A DNA stretch of 64,000 bases, from assembly GCA_019638385.1 (NCBI GenBank), contig JAHBTW010000009.1:62001-126000 (forward strand), written 5' to 3'. The stretch is from Saprospiraceae bacterium (GTDB taxonomy: Bacteria > Bacteroidota > Bacteroidia > Chitinophagales > Saprospiraceae). Positions 25,505 through 35,028 of this stretch are shown here, piece after piece (the stretch's first letter is position 1; each line of letters opens with the position of its first letter). The position numbers and the translations under genes are program-made. A model generated the notes under the pieces. The model was not told where the DNA came from. It saw only the letters and a list, made by a program, of their open reading frames with translations, and searched no databases.

Positions 25505-27769
25505 ATGGAAAGATACGAATATCCCTTGCTCTATTACCGCTACAGCCACGATGCCGTGCTGGGCTTTTTGGTGGGCGCCGGCTTGCAAGTACTCGAAAAA
25601 GACCTCAATGATCTGAAATCAGTGATGGCAACCTATCTGCAAAAGCAGTACAAAAAAAACGGATATTTCCCCGGCTGGCACTTGGAGAACGCTTCGCTCA
25701 AATCGGTCGAGATCAACCTGCGGCCCAGCTTTAGCGACGACAACGTGCAGTATGCTATGGTAGAATCACTCCCCGTGAAGGTGTATGCGCTCACCGGCCA
25801 CCGCGAAGGCGGCGCCATTGAGTGCTACCTGCCCTGGCTCAATGAGCATTTTGTGTGCTTCGAGCCTGCTCAATTGGATACCCTGCTGCAACACACTGCC
25901 TCCATGGCGCTTCGACGCATGGCGCCGGAACAGATATTTCGCCTGCGCAGTTACGACAAGCCCGGCTTGGACAAAATCGTCCTGCGGGTAAACACCAACA
26001 AACTCAGAGCCTGGGGCGATACGGGTTTTGAGCGCAGCTACCCCGTACTCGAACAACTCACCGAACAAATGCCGCTGCGCCGCCCCAAAGCTGCGGGCGC
26101 TCCCGCCCTGCCGGAAACAGCCTGGGAAATGGACGAAACGGTGGCCGATGTGGCCGAGCGCATTGCCCAAACCCGCGCCAATGTGCTCCTTGTGGGCCAC
26201 CCCGGCGCCGGCAAAAGCACGGTGCTTTTATCGGCTTTGCGCAAAATTACCAAAAGCCGGCAAGCGCCCGGCAGCCTCACGTTTTGGCGCATGATGTCGC
26301 AACGCATGGTAGCCGGCGCCAAATATCTGGGCGAATGGCAGCAAACCTGCGAAGCGCTGATCGAAGAATTGGAATCGGCATCCGGCCTGCTATGGGTGCC
26401 CGATATGGCGCAGTTGATCGTGTCGGGCGGCAGCAGCCCCGAAGACAGCGTGGCAGCGTTTATGTTGTCGTTTCTTCAACAGGGGCGGCTGCAAATGATC
26501 GGAGAGGCGACGCCGCAGGAATTGGACAGTATGCGGCGAATGTTGCCCGGCTTTACCGAGTGTTTTCAGGTGGTGTATGTGCCGGAGCTGCCCGAAAAAA
26601 AGGTGCAAAGCATTCTCGAAAAATATGCCGCTTTGGCCGCGCAACAACTGAAAATCAACATCAAGCCGGAGGCGCTGGCGGTGGCGTATCGCATTCTCAA
26701 CCGCTACTATCCCTACGAGCAGTTTCCCGGCAAGGGCATCCGTTTTTTGTCGCGCTGCCTCAATGAAGCCCTCATTCGCGGCGCCGATAACATTGACAAA
26801 CAAGATGTAGTAGATACTTTCGTGCAACAAACCGGTTTTCCGCCGCTGTTTTTGCGCGACGATATGCCCATTCAACAGGAAGAATTGCGCGGCTTTTTCC
26901 AGCACCGCATCAAAGGGCAGCACGAGGCCATTGATCGGCTGTGCCAAATTGTAAAGGTGTTTAAAGCCGGTCTCAACAATCCGCACAAGCCGATTGCTAC
27001 CTTGCTGTTTGCCGGCCCTACCGGCGTGGGCAAAACGGCTGCCGCCAAAGCTTTGGCCGATTATTTTTTTGGCAAAGGCCGTTCGCAAACGCCTTTGGTG
27101 CGATTGGACATGAGCGAGTTTCAGTTTCCCTGGCAGGTCAGCCGGCTCATCGGGGAGGGCAGAGAGCCGGGGCAGTTGGTGCGCGAAATTCGCGAGCGCC
27201 CCTTTTCGGTATTGCTGTTGGACGAAATAGAAAAAGCCGACGATTCTATCTTCGATGCCCTGCTCACCACTTTAGACGAGGGCATGCTCTCCGATGCGTT
27301 GGGCCGCGTCACCAATTTTCGCAATTCCATCATCATCATGACCACCAACCTCGGCTCCGGCGGGCCGTCCATCGTGGGGTTCAATGCCGGGGCCAGTCAG
27401 GAAGACGCTACCCGCGCCGCCATCAAGGGCCGTTTTCGTCCCGAATTTGTCAACCGGATTGACGATGTCGTGGTTTTTCAGCCGCTCGGAAAAGAGGACA
27501 TCAAGCGCATTGCCGCCAAGGAAATGGAAGAATTTGCACAAAGAGAGGGCCTCGTGTCGAAAGGCATTCGCTTGTCGGCTTCTGAACGCGTGATTGACCA
27601 TTTGGCCGAAACCGGCTTCGACCCGGTGTATGGCGCCCGGCCCCTTCAACGCGCTCTGGAGCGCATCGTAGCCGACCCCGTTGCGGCCTGGCTGTTGGCC
27701 AACCCGGAACAACGCAACATCGCGCTGCAATTGGATTATACGGGAAAGCTGGAAATTAGCGTGTTGTAG
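25505..27769 (+). CDS. ClpA/ClpB-like double AAA+ ATPase with a non-standard N domain
   Basis: A 754-residue chaperone-type ATPase. The N-terminal ~190 residues (MERYEYPLLYYRYSHDAVLGF...) are not the usual Clp_N repeats and I do not recognise them. The first AAA+ module starts near residue 205 with Walker A GHPGAGKS (about 230); the second has Walker A GPTGVGKT (about 503), Walker B LLLDEIEKAD, and MTTNLGSGG, then a ClpB D2-small domain (GFDPVYGARPLQRALE). The first module's Walker B is unusual (LLWVPDMAQL). It lacks an IGF/IGL ClpP-docking loop that I can see. The IS element ends only 15 bases before the start codon. Confidence 0.85.
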   Translation: MERYEYPLLYYRYSHDAVLGFLVGAGLQVLEKDLNDLKSVMATYLQKQYKKNGYFPGWHLENASLKSVEINLRPSFSDDNVQYAMVESLPVKVYALTGHREGGAIECYLPWLNEHFVCFEPAQLDTLLQHTASMALRRMAPEQIFRLRSYDKPGLDKIVLRVNTNKLRAWGDTGFERSYPVLEQLTEQMPLRRPKAAGAPALPETAWEMDETVADVAERIAQTRANVLLVGHPGAGKSTVLLSALRKITKSRQAPGSLTFWRMMSQRMVAGAKYLGEWQQTCEALIEELESASGLLWVPDMAQLIVSGGSSPEDSVAAFMLSFLQQGRLQMIGEATPQELDSMRRMLPGFTECFQVVYVPELPEKKVQSILEKYAALAAQQLKINIKPEALAVAYRILNRYYPYEQFPGKGIRFLSRCLNEALIRGADNIDKQDVVDTFVQQTGFPPLFLRDDMPIQQEELRGFFQHRIKGQHEAIDRLCQIVKVFKAGLNNPHKPIATLLFAGPTGVGKTAAAKALADYFFGKGRSQTPLVRLDMSEFQFPWQVSRLIGEGREPGQLVREIRERPFSVLLLDEIEKADDSIFDALLTTLDEGMLSDALGRVTNFRNSIIIMTTNLGSGGPSIVGFNAGASQEDATRAAIKGRFRPEFVNRIDDVVVFQPLGKEDIKRIAAKEMEEFAQREGLVSKGIRLSASERVIDHLAETGFDPVYGARPLQRALERIVADPVAAWLLANPEQRNIALQLDYTGKLEISVL

Positions 27770-27776
27770 CTTTTTT

Positions 27777-27823
27777 AGCTGCGAGCTTTGAGCTACGAGC
27801 TTTTTTGCGAGCAACTCGTAGCT
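27777..27823. repeat. AGCT-unit intergenic hairpin element, copy 3
   Basis: AGCTGCG, AGCTTTG and AGCTACG units follow each other and are answered by AACTCGTAGCT. Located between the convergent Clp-like and M50 genes, 8 bases after the former's stop. Confidence 0.8.
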
Positions 27824-27832
27824 ATTCCACCT

Positions 27833-28969
27833 TCAGAACTTACGCAGTTTACGCTGGGTGCGCAGGAAATGCTCCACCATCTGATGATCTACTACCCCGA
27901 CGAGTTCGCCGGTTTCTATGATCGGTATAATGGCAACGCCTTCTGTTTGAAACAGATGGAGCACGTCTTTGAGGCTGTTGTCGGGCGAAAGCGGGTGAAT
28001 GTTGTTGTTCATCATGCTTTCGATGGGCTGCTCAAGGCGGTTCTCGCGAATGGCCTGCAAAATCTCCGGCTCGGAGATGATCCCTGCCGGGGTGTTCTCT
28101 TCATTAAAGACTACAAAATGCCGCTCGTAGCCGTGGTGAAAGGCGCGCGCTGCCGACAGCAGGGTGTCAAACAGCGAAAAGCGGGTGAATTGGGTGCGTA
28201 CAATATCCGACACCTTGAAGCGCGACAGAAAGGTTTCGGTACGCACGGAGCGATTTTCGGCGGCAGCCGCATAAAAAACGAAAGCGCCGATCAATACCGT
28301 AATTACACTTCCATTGGAAATGCCGTAGATGGCCAGCCCTACCGCTATAACCTGCCCCACGATGGTGGCTACGCGAGTGGCCAAAGACCTGCCGAGTCGC
28401 AACGTAAGCAAAGCACGCAACACCCTGCCTCCGTCCATCGGAAAGGCCGGCAGCATATTAAAAACGGCCAGGATGCCGTTGAGCGCGATCATGCCGAGCA
28501 TAAAGAAATCGAACGGCGAGGTCGTTTCCGGGAAGAAATTGCTGTCGCGAACGAGCACCCCATATACTAAGTTTTGAATTTCCTCCTGCCCGGCGCCTGA
28601 CTTGACGACATAAAACCCGGAAAGCACTACCGCTATGGCTACATTGACCAAAGGCCCGGCTACGGCCACCATAAATTCCTGAAAGGGTTTTTCGGGCATG
28701 CGGTCTAAGCGGGCAATGCCGCCGATGGGGGAGATGGTAATGTCGTGGGTGCCGACGCCGTATTGGCGGGCGGTGAGCGCATGGCCGAATTCGTGCAAAA
28801 TGACGCACAGAAAGAGCGCCAGCACAAAAAGCCCGAGAAAAAAAGTATCCGTCATGCCCATACCTTCCTTGTATCCGGTGTAGATGATCCACACGAGCAG
28901 GAGGGCGAAGCTCCAATGCACTTGCACCGGAATACCGAATATTTTAGCTATGCGCAGGGAAGCGTTCAT
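27833..28969 (-). CDS. Site-2 protease-like M50 metallopeptidase with CBS pair
   Basis: A 378-residue integral membrane protease. Zinc ligands are H59 and H63 of HEFGH with E60 as the catalytic base, in the helix [15 protein letters not shown]; the third ligand is in [12 protein letters not shown]. About six membrane segments occupy residues 1-235. The C-terminal 130 residues hold two CBS motifs ([15 protein letters not shown] and [16 protein letters not shown]), which normally bind adenosyl ligands and regulate the protease. Members of this Rip/FtsH-independent group cut transmembrane segments of regulators. It lies beside the acyl-CoA dehydrogenase gene on the same strand, 54 bases after it. 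Confidence 0.92.
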   Translation of the reverse strand: MNASLRIAKIFGIPVQVHWSFALLLVWIIYTGYKEGMGMTDTFFLGLFVLALFLCVILHEFGHALTARQYGVGTHDITISPIGGIARLDRMPEKPFQEFMVAVAGPLVNVAIAVVLSGFYVVKSGAGQEEIQNLVYGVLVRDSNFFPETTSPFDFFMLGMIALNGILAVFNMLPAFPMDGGRVLRALLTLRLGRSLATRVATIVGQVIAVGLAIYGISNGSVITVLIGAFVFYAAAAENRSVRTETFLSRFKVSDIVRTQFTRFSLFDTLLSAARAFHHGYERHFVVFNEENTPAGIISEPEILQAIRENRLEQPIESMMNNNIHPLSPDNSLKDVLHLFQTEGVAIIPIIETGELVGVVDHQMVEHFLRTQRKLRKF

Positions 28970-29023
28970 AAAGTGGTAATGTTCCCACTCAAACGCAGCC
29001 GGTGGGGATTATGTTTGGACGCG

Positions 29024-30211
29024 TTACGATCCGGCCATTTCAGCAGCGCCGAATAAAGGCAGGTACAGGTTGCCGTCCAGCACATTACGGGAAATGACGA
29101 TGCGCTGCACTTCGGAAGTGCCTTCGTAAATCTGCGTGATCTTGGCATCGCGCATGAGTCGTTCCACATGGTATTCCTTTACGAAGCCGTATCCGCCGTG
29201 AATCTGTACCGCCTCTACCGTATGGCGCATGGCCACTTCCGATGCAAAGAGTTTGGCCATGGCGCTCGCCGCGTTGTAGTCCATCTTTTGGTCTTTGAGC
29301 CATGCCGCGCGATACACCATGAGTTTGGCGGCTTCAATTTCGGTGGCCATATCGGCGAGTTTAAACGCGATGGCCTGATGTTGACTGATGGGCTTGCCGA
29401 ATGCAGAACGCTCTTTGGAATAGGCAACAGCCAGTTCAAAAGCGCCGCCTGCAATGCCGAGCGCCTGTGCCGCAATGCCGATGCGGCCGCCGGAGAGGGT
29501 GCTCATGGCAAATTTGAACCCAAACCCATCCGGGCCGATGCGGTTGCTTTTGGGCACTTTCACATCGGTGTACATGATGGAGTGGGTGTCGGAAGAGCGG
29601 ATGCCGAGTTTGTCTTCTTTAGCGCCGATGACCACGCCCGGCGAGTCGGTTTCCACCAACAGCGCGTTGATGCCGCGGTGGCCTTTTTCGGGGTGGGTCT
29701 GAGCTATGACGATGTGCAGCTTGGAGGTGCCGCCGTTGGTGATCCAGTTTTTGGTGCCGTTCACCAAGTAGTAATCGCCCATATCCACAGCAGTGGTGCG
29801 CTGACTGGTGGCGTCGCTGCCGGCCTCCGGTTCGCTGAGGCAGAAAGCGCCGATCCATTCGCCGGTGGCGAGTTTGGGCAGGTACGTTGATTTTTGCTCC
29901 TCCGATCCGTAGGCTTCAATGCCCCAGCACACTAAGGAATTGTTGACAGACATGATGACGGAGCAGGAATTATCTATTTTAGAAATTTCCTCCATGGCGA
30001 GTACATAGGAGAGGGTGTCCATGCCGCCGCCGCCGTATTCGGGCGACACCATCATGCCGAGGAAGCCGAGTTCGCCCATTTGGCGCACTTGCTCGCGGGG
30101 ATATTCCATTTTGCTGTCGCGTTCAATGACGCCGGATTTGAGCACATTCTGGGCAAATTCGCGCGCAGCGGCCTGTACGGCCAGGTGTTCTTCTGTGAGT
30201 TCAAAAAACAT
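29024..30211 (-). CDS. Acyl-CoA dehydrogenase (short/medium-chain type)
   Basis: A 395-residue FAD enzyme of beta-oxidation or branched-chain amino acid breakdown. The order of motifs is typical: MVSPEYGGGGMDTLSYVLAMEEISK, AFCLSEPEAGSDATSQRTTA, the KNWITNGG flavin-binding strand, DKLGIRSSDTHSIMYTDVKVP, and the C-terminal QIYEGTSEVQRIVISR with catalytic glutamate E363. The helix ERSAFGKPISQHQAIAFKLADMA is a further signature. Sequence is closest in style to butyryl-CoA dehydrogenase (BCAD/SCAD), but the chain length preference cannot be read off. It is transcribed with or independently of the M50 gene 54 bases downstream. Confidence 0.95.
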   Translation of the reverse strand: MFFELTEEHLAVQAAAREFAQNVLKSGVIERDSKMEYPREQVRQMGELGFLGMMVSPEYGGGGMDTLSYVLAMEEISKIDNSCSVIMSVNNSLVCWGIEAYGSEEQKSTYLPKLATGEWIGAFCLSEPEAGSDATSQRTTAVDMGDYYLVNGTKNWITNGGTSKLHIVIAQTHPEKGHRGINALLVETDSPGVVIGAKEDKLGIRSSDTHSIMYTDVKVPKSNRIGPDGFGFKFAMSTLSGGRIGIAAQALGIAGGAFELAVAYSKERSAFGKPISQHQAIAFKLADMATEIEAAKLMVYRAAWLKDQKMDYNAASAMAKLFASEVAMRHTVEAVQIHGGYGFVKEYHVERLMRDAKITQIYEGTSEVQRIVISRNVLDGNLYLPLFGAAEMAGS

Positions 30212-30382
30212 GTCGGTTCTATTTTGGTTGGCGACGGCAAAGATACGGTAAGTTGGCGATTGCCCTGCTGCCGGACCGAACTCTGTTGGATGAAATTCTA
30301 TTTTTTAGTATCGCCACTCCGTCATTGGCAGGCAGGGTGGTGATATTGAATGGCGAGACCATACACAGGAAAGAAGCTTCCA

Positions 30383-31090
30383 TCACGGCGTACTCACCGA
30401 TACCGGCAATATCTTCCCATTAAAAAAGCGGTTGCCATGAGCGGCAAACCAGGCCACAAAACCGCCCATTTCTTCACTGGTCAACGGGGCGGCGTAGCCG
30501 GGGAACGCTTGTGCGAGCATCTCGGTTTGTACGGCGCCGAGGGCAAGGCAGTTCACGGCAATGCGGCGCGATTGGAACTCCTCGGCCAGTGTTTCCGTGA
30601 GGTTGGCCAGTGCGGCTTTGGAGGCGCTGTAGGCGCTCAGCCCGTTGAACTTGCTGCTGCCTTGAAAACCGCCCATGCTGCTGATGTTGACGATGTGTGC
30701 GCCCTGCGCCGCTTCCAGCAGAGGGAGGACTTGTTGGACCAATGCCACTACGCCGAAACAATTGACCTGAAACATGCGCTGCCAATCCTCGACGCTCAAC
30801 TCTTCAAACGGCTTATGAATGAGCAGGCCGGCATTGTTGATTAAGCCGTCGAGTTTGCCCCATTGATTGATTTCTTCCAGGAGGCGGGGCCAGTCGGGCT
30901 GAGCCAAATCGAAGGGCAGGCAGTGCAAGCGGTCGCCTGCGCCTGCTGCCTGTGCCGCTTCGCTGAGCCGGCTCAGCCCGGTCGTGTCGCGCGAGAGGGC
31001 GAGTACCCAGTTGGACGGCTCAGCAGCCAGGGCTAAAGCGGTTTCTCTTCCGATGCCCCGGCTTGCTCCGGTGACGATGTATTGTTTCAT
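30383..31090 (-). CDS. Short-chain dehydrogenase/reductase
   Basis: A 235-residue Rossmann-fold oxidoreductase with the NAD(P)-binding motif VTGASRGIGRETALALA at the N terminus, the structural NNAGLL, the catalytic serine in VNISSMGGF and the catalytic pair in YSASKAALANL. The ending KILPVSVSTP follows FFNG. Substrate unknown; a cytoplasmic small SDR of this sort may act on a fatty acyl or carbonyl compound. Start chosen at MKQYIVTGAS (31090): the earlier ATG would translate the hairpin repeat upstream. The gene lies between copy 4 of the AGCT repeat and the acyl-CoA dehydrogenase gene. Confidence 0.88.
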   Translation of the reverse strand: MKQYIVTGASRGIGRETALALAAEPSNWVLALSRDTTGLSRLSEAAQAAGAGDRLHCLPFDLAQPDWPRLLEEINQWGKLDGLINNAGLLIHKPFEELSVEDWQRMFQVNCFGVVALVQQVLPLLEAAQGAHIVNISSMGGFQGSSKFNGLSAYSASKAALANLTETLAEEFQSRRIAVNCLALGAVQTEMLAQAFPGYAAPLTSEEMGGFVAWFAAHGNRFFNGKILPVSVSTP

Positions 31091-31121
31091 GGCAGTGTGT
31101 GTTATCGCGGTGAAGAACGGG

Positions 31122-31199
31122 AAGCTACGCCCTGCGAGCTTTGAGCTACGAGTAAGACAATCGCCCAACTCGCAGCTCACAACTCGCAGCTCGCAGCTA
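31122..31199. repeat. AGCT-unit intergenic hairpin element, copy 4
   Basis: Contains the left units GCTACG, GCGAGCTTTGAGCTACGAG and, after a spacer, CAACTCGCAGCTC and AACTCGCAGCTCGCAGCTA on the other arm. It ends 8 bases before the M16 peptidase stop. Confidence 0.8.
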
Positions 31200-31206
31200 A
31201 AAAGAA

Positions 31207-34071
31207 CTACTCGTTCACCGGGTTTCCTTCCCGGTCGAGCATAATGATGTCGGCTAAACGCAATTCGCGGAGCAGCGGCACTTGTGTTTCGGCATCGCCC
31301 ACGATGAGATAAAACATCTTATTAGGATCGAGGTATTGGCCGATGATGCCTTTGGCCTGATCGAGCGTCATGGCCAGCAGTTGCTTCTCTTCCTGTTTGA
31401 TGTAGTCGGCAGGCAGATCGAATGTGCTCATGTTGAGGAGCAGGTTCATTTTGTTGCCGAGTGTTTCAAAGGCGAGGGCATTGCTGCGAATTTGCGCATT
31501 GCGGGTAATGTCCAAGTCTTCCTGGCTGTAATCGTCTTTGTATCCGGCGAGAATTTCGCGGAACAACTCCACCGATTCCTTGGTCACGTTGGTGCGCACG
31601 CTGGAGAAGGCCGTGAAGAAACTCTGATTGATGCGGCGCGGCATAGCCGAATTGGCGCCGTAAGTGTAGCCGCGCTCTTCGCGCAAACGCTGAAACAAAC
31701 GCCCGGAGGAACCCGATCCGAGGCGGTCGTTTACGACAGTGGCAGGAAAAAAATCGGGGTGGTTGCCTTTGAGCAGCGGAGCGCCGAGCCGTATGACCGA
31801 TTGCTTGGCGCCGGGCATGTCCACAAAATAAATAACGGGCTTGGGCACCGCGCGCGCGCCGGGCACGTTGCGCAATGCCGCGTTTTTGTTTGCCCAGTTT
31901 TGCTCCAGCGTTGTGAGCGCAGCGGATACCTGTGCCGGTTTTACAGCGCCCACGACGTGCAACGCCGCCAGATTGGGACTGATGTAGCGCTCGTAATACG
32001 CCTTGAGATCGGCGATCGTGATCCGTTCCACGCTTTCTAAAGTACCGAGCGGAGAATTGGACAAAATATTGGCCTGGCCGTACATGAGTTTGTTAAACAC
32101 ATTGCCGGAAATGGCATTGGGCTGCCCGGCCTGCTGGCGAATGCGATTGAGGACGCCGGTTTTGAGGCGGTCAAATTCTTTTTCATCCCAGCGCGGTTCG
32201 AGCAGAATTTCCGTAGCAAGCGCCATCACAGCATCGAAATTGCGGGCTAAGCTATTGCCGGAAAGGCTGATAAACTCGGACCCGCCGCCCATATTGATCG
32301 AAGCGCCCAACTGCCCGATGGCGTCCTGGAGTTCTTCCGGCGTTTTATTTTTGGTGCCTTCCATCATAAGTTCCGACAGCAGGCTGGCCACGCCGATTTT
32401 GGCGGGGTCTTCCTGCGTCATACCGCCTTTGATGCGCAGGCTGAAATTGACGAGCGGCAACTCGTCGTTTTCGATGCCATGTACTTTGAGGCCGTTGCTG
32501 AGATTGGTTGACCAAATATCCGGAATTTTGATCACCGGCGGTTGGCCGAAAGGCGGCTCTACCGTACGGTCTATTTTAGAGGGTGTGCGCACAAACTCGA
32601 TATCGTCTTCCGGGAGCGGCGGCGCTTCGGCGCCCGGCACAATGGGTTCTTCCACCACTTCCGCTTTCGCGGAATTGGCGATGGCCAGTTCGGGTTTGCC
32701 TTTCGGCACAAAACTCGTTACGATATGGGGCCGGCCTTTGATGTATTGATTATATACGCGCTTCACATCTGCTTTGGTTACGGCCAGCGTTTTGGCTATT
32801 TCATCCTTGAGCGCATCGGGGCCACCCGAAAATTCATTGGCGGCAGCCAATTGGAACGCTTTGGAAAACACACTGGACAAGCCGTTGTAAAAGCTCGTTT
32901 CCAGGGAGTTTTTGATGCGCTCCATGTCTTTGTCGTCTATCTCGGTTTTTTCAAAATACTCCAATGCCGCCATTGCGCCTTCATAAGCCTGGTCTAAATC
33001 CGAGCCGGCATTGGCACGCACCACGAGGCTGAATTCTCCGGCAATTTCGCGGCCCCGGTAAGAGGCGCGGGGAGAGGAGGCCACCTTGCGGTTTTCCACC
33101 AATTCTTTATACAGCGGAGCGCGCTTGCCGTCGTACAGCAACTGGCCGAGATATTGCAGCGCGTAGGAATCGGGGTGACCGTCTTCTACGGCGGGCCAAA
33201 CCATGCGCATTTCGGGCGCTTGCGCAAAGTTATCTTCGTGCAGGAGGCGCACGATGCCGTCCAATTTGCCGGGGCGGGGCTGGAGTTTTTCGGCTTTCGG
33301 TTTGGCCGGAATTTCGGCGAAATAGCGCTCTATCCATTTTTTGGTTTGGGCAGGGTCTATGTCGCCCGCAATGACGATGGTGGCATTATTGGGGCCGTAC
33401 CACTTCTCGTAAAACTCCTTTACATCTTCGATGGTAGCGGCCTGCAAGTCTTCGAGACTGCCGATAACCTGCCAGTTGTAAGGGTGGCCGGGCGGGTACA
33501 GCGTTTTGTCAAGTACATAGCCGGTATGGCCGTAGGGCACGTTGTCCACGCGCTGGCGCTTCTCGTTTTTCACGACTTCCTTTTCATTTTCGAGTACCGG
33601 TACGGTCACAGTATTGATGAGAAAGCCCATGCGGTCGCTCTCCATCCAGAGTATTTTTTCGAGGGCGTCTTTGGGCACTACTTCGTAATATACGGTGTAG
33701 TCGTTGGAGGTGCCGCCGTTGAAATCGCCGCCCAACTCGTTGATGACTTTGAAAAAGCGGCCTTTCCCTACGTTCTCGGAGTTTTGGAACAACATGTGCT
33801 CAAAGAAGTGCGCAAAGCCGGTGCGGCCGGGTACTTCGCGGTTGGAACCGACGTGGAACAGCACCGCTACCGCCACGAGCGGATCGGATGCGTCTTTGTG
33901 CAGAATCACATCCAAGCCGTTGCTCAGGGTGTATTTTTCGTAAGGAATGTCGAACCCTCCTTTTTGGCCGGGGCCGGCAGCGGCGCCGGTGCGGGAGGAG
34001 GTAGAACAGCCCGCGAGCGCCAACAGCAACACAGCCGTCAGCAGGGCAAAAGAAAGTTTCAGTAATCGCAT
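31207..34071 (-). CDS. M16 family zinc metallopeptidase, two-domain lipoprotein
   Basis: A 954-residue outer-envelope peptidase. The signal peptide ends in a lipobox (LALAGC, cysteine about residue 22). The active N-terminal M16 half has the inverted zinc motif HFFEH (H88, E91, H92 region) with a downstream glutamate in the NEKEVVKNEKRQRVDN segment; it is followed by an M16_C domain. The C-terminal half repeats the fold (from about residue 520, NLSNGLKVHGIENDELPLVNFSLRIKGG) without a zinc motif, as in other pitrilysin-type pairs. It probably degrades peptides at the cell surface or in the periplasm. It ends next to the AGCT repeat; the next gene, the SDR, is on the same strand. Confidence 0.93.
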   Translation of the reverse strand: MRLLKLSFALLTAVLLLALAGCSTSSRTGAAAGPGQKGGFDIPYEKYTLSNGLDVILHKDASDPLVAVAVLFHVGSNREVPGRTGFAHFFEHMLFQNSENVGKGRFFKVINELGGDFNGGTSNDYTVYYEVVPKDALEKILWMESDRMGFLINTVTVPVLENEKEVVKNEKRQRVDNVPYGHTGYVLDKTLYPPGHPYNWQVIGSLEDLQAATIEDVKEFYEKWYGPNNATIVIAGDIDPAQTKKWIERYFAEIPAKPKAEKLQPRPGKLDGIVRLLHEDNFAQAPEMRMVWPAVEDGHPDSYALQYLGQLLYDGKRAPLYKELVENRKVASSPRASYRGREIAGEFSLVVRANAGSDLDQAYEGAMAALEYFEKTEIDDKDMERIKNSLETSFYNGLSSVFSKAFQLAAANEFSGGPDALKDEIAKTLAVTKADVKRVYNQYIKGRPHIVTSFVPKGKPELAIANSAKAEVVEEPIVPGAEAPPLPEDDIEFVRTPSKIDRTVEPPFGQPPVIKIPDIWSTNLSNGLKVHGIENDELPLVNFSLRIKGGMTQEDPAKIGVASLLSELMMEGTKNKTPEELQDAIGQLGASINMGGGSEFISLSGNSLARNFDAVMALATEILLEPRWDEKEFDRLKTGVLNRIRQQAGQPNAISGNVFNKLMYGQANILSNSPLGTLESVERITIADLKAYYERYISPNLAALHVVGAVKPAQVSAALTTLEQNWANKNAALRNVPGARAVPKPVIYFVDMPGAKQSVIRLGAPLLKGNHPDFFPATVVNDRLGSGSSGRLFQRLREERGYTYGANSAMPRRINQSFFTAFSSVRTNVTKESVELFREILAGYKDDYSQEDLDITRNAQIRSNALAFETLGNKMNLLLNMSTFDLPADYIKQEEKQLLAMTLDQAKGIIGQYLDPNKMFYLIVGDAETQVPLLRELRLADIIMLDREGNPVNE

Positions 34072-34185
34072 GTGGTAGATAATTATTTTAATGATTGAAA
34101 GCGTTGCTCACGCAGATTAAGATGCAAAAGTAAAACAAAATCCCACGTTTACTGACCGGGGCCGGCTACTATAAGACCGCAAATG

Positions 34186-34860
34186 CTAATCCACCGACCA
34201 ATTTACCGGCGCGATGCCCTGCGCTTGCAGATAGGCATTGGCCTGCGAAAAATGCCGGCAACCGAAAAACGCGCCGCCGGCCAGGGGCGATGGATGCGCC
34301 GCTTCCAGTACGAGGTGTTTTTGGGTGTCAATTAAGGACTTCTTTTTGCGCGCGAAGTTGCCCCAGAGCATAAAGACCAACCCGCTGCGCTGCCCGGAAA
34401 GCTTGTGGATGACAGCATCCGTAAAGGTTTGCCAGCCGATGGCCTGATGGCTTTGCGGTTTTTTGTGTTCTACGGTAAGCATGGCGTTGAGCAGGAATAC
34501 GCCCTCGGTTGTCCAGCGACTCAGGTCGCCGTGCGGGGCTATGGGAACTTGGAGGTCGGTGTTTAGTTCTTTGTAAATATTGAGCAGAGAAGGTGGCCGG
34601 GGTATGTTCCCGGGTACGGAAAAGCACAGCCCCATAGCCTCGCCGGGATTGTGATAGGGGTCCTGGCCGAGGATGACCACTTTCACTTTGTCGAACGGTG
34701 TGGAGTCAAATGCATTGAATATCAAATTGCCGGGCGGATATATCACCCTGCCCTGCTGTTTTTCGCTGCGCAAAAACTGTGCGATCGCCTGAAAATACGG
34801 CTGCTCAAATTCACTTTCCAATACCGCTTTCCAACTCGGCTCGATTTTTACGTTACTCAT
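34186..34860 (-). CDS. ung: Uracil-DNA glycosylase
   Basis: A 224-residue family 1 UDG that removes uracil from DNA for base-excision repair. Catalytic aspartate and water-activating loop GQDPYH, proline-rich loop RPPSLLNIYKEL, uracil-recognition LLNAMLTV, and the DNA-intercalation loop HPSPLAGGAFFGC with its histidine are all present and in order. Size is the usual 220-230 residues. Start at MSNVKIEPSW (34860); the longer frame adds 18 residues not seen in the family. It diverges from ugd with a 168-base spacer. Confidence 0.96.
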   Translation of the reverse strand: MSNVKIEPSWKAVLESEFEQPYFQAIAQFLRSEKQQGRVIYPPGNLIFNAFDSTPFDKVKVVILGQDPYHNPGEAMGLCFSVPGNIPRPPSLLNIYKELNTDLQVPIAPHGDLSRWTTEGVFLLNAMLTVEHKKPQSHQAIGWQTFTDAVIHKLSGQRSGLVFMLWGNFARKKKSLIDTQKHLVLEAAHPSPLAGGAFFGCRHFSQANAYLQAQGIAPVNWSVD

Positions 34861-34997
34861 ATTTGTCAATTGTCGGATTAACGTTTTTAGTTCTGAAGTC
34901 TCGCCATTGCCCATTTGCCCATTCCACCAAACAAGAACAGAGCGAAGCCGTAAAAGTTAGCCTTACATACGCCGGCACAAAGAATCTCCGAAACCCT

Positions 34998-35005
34998 TAC
35001 CTTTG
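34998..35005 (+). promoter_or_regulatory. Bacteroidetes -7 element upstream of ugd
   Basis: TACCTTTG matches the consensus TAnnTTTG exactly, 23 bases before the ATG. A -33 TTTG is not evident. Confidence 0.5.
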
Positions 35006-35028
35006 CGCCCTCAAAAAATGAACGCACC

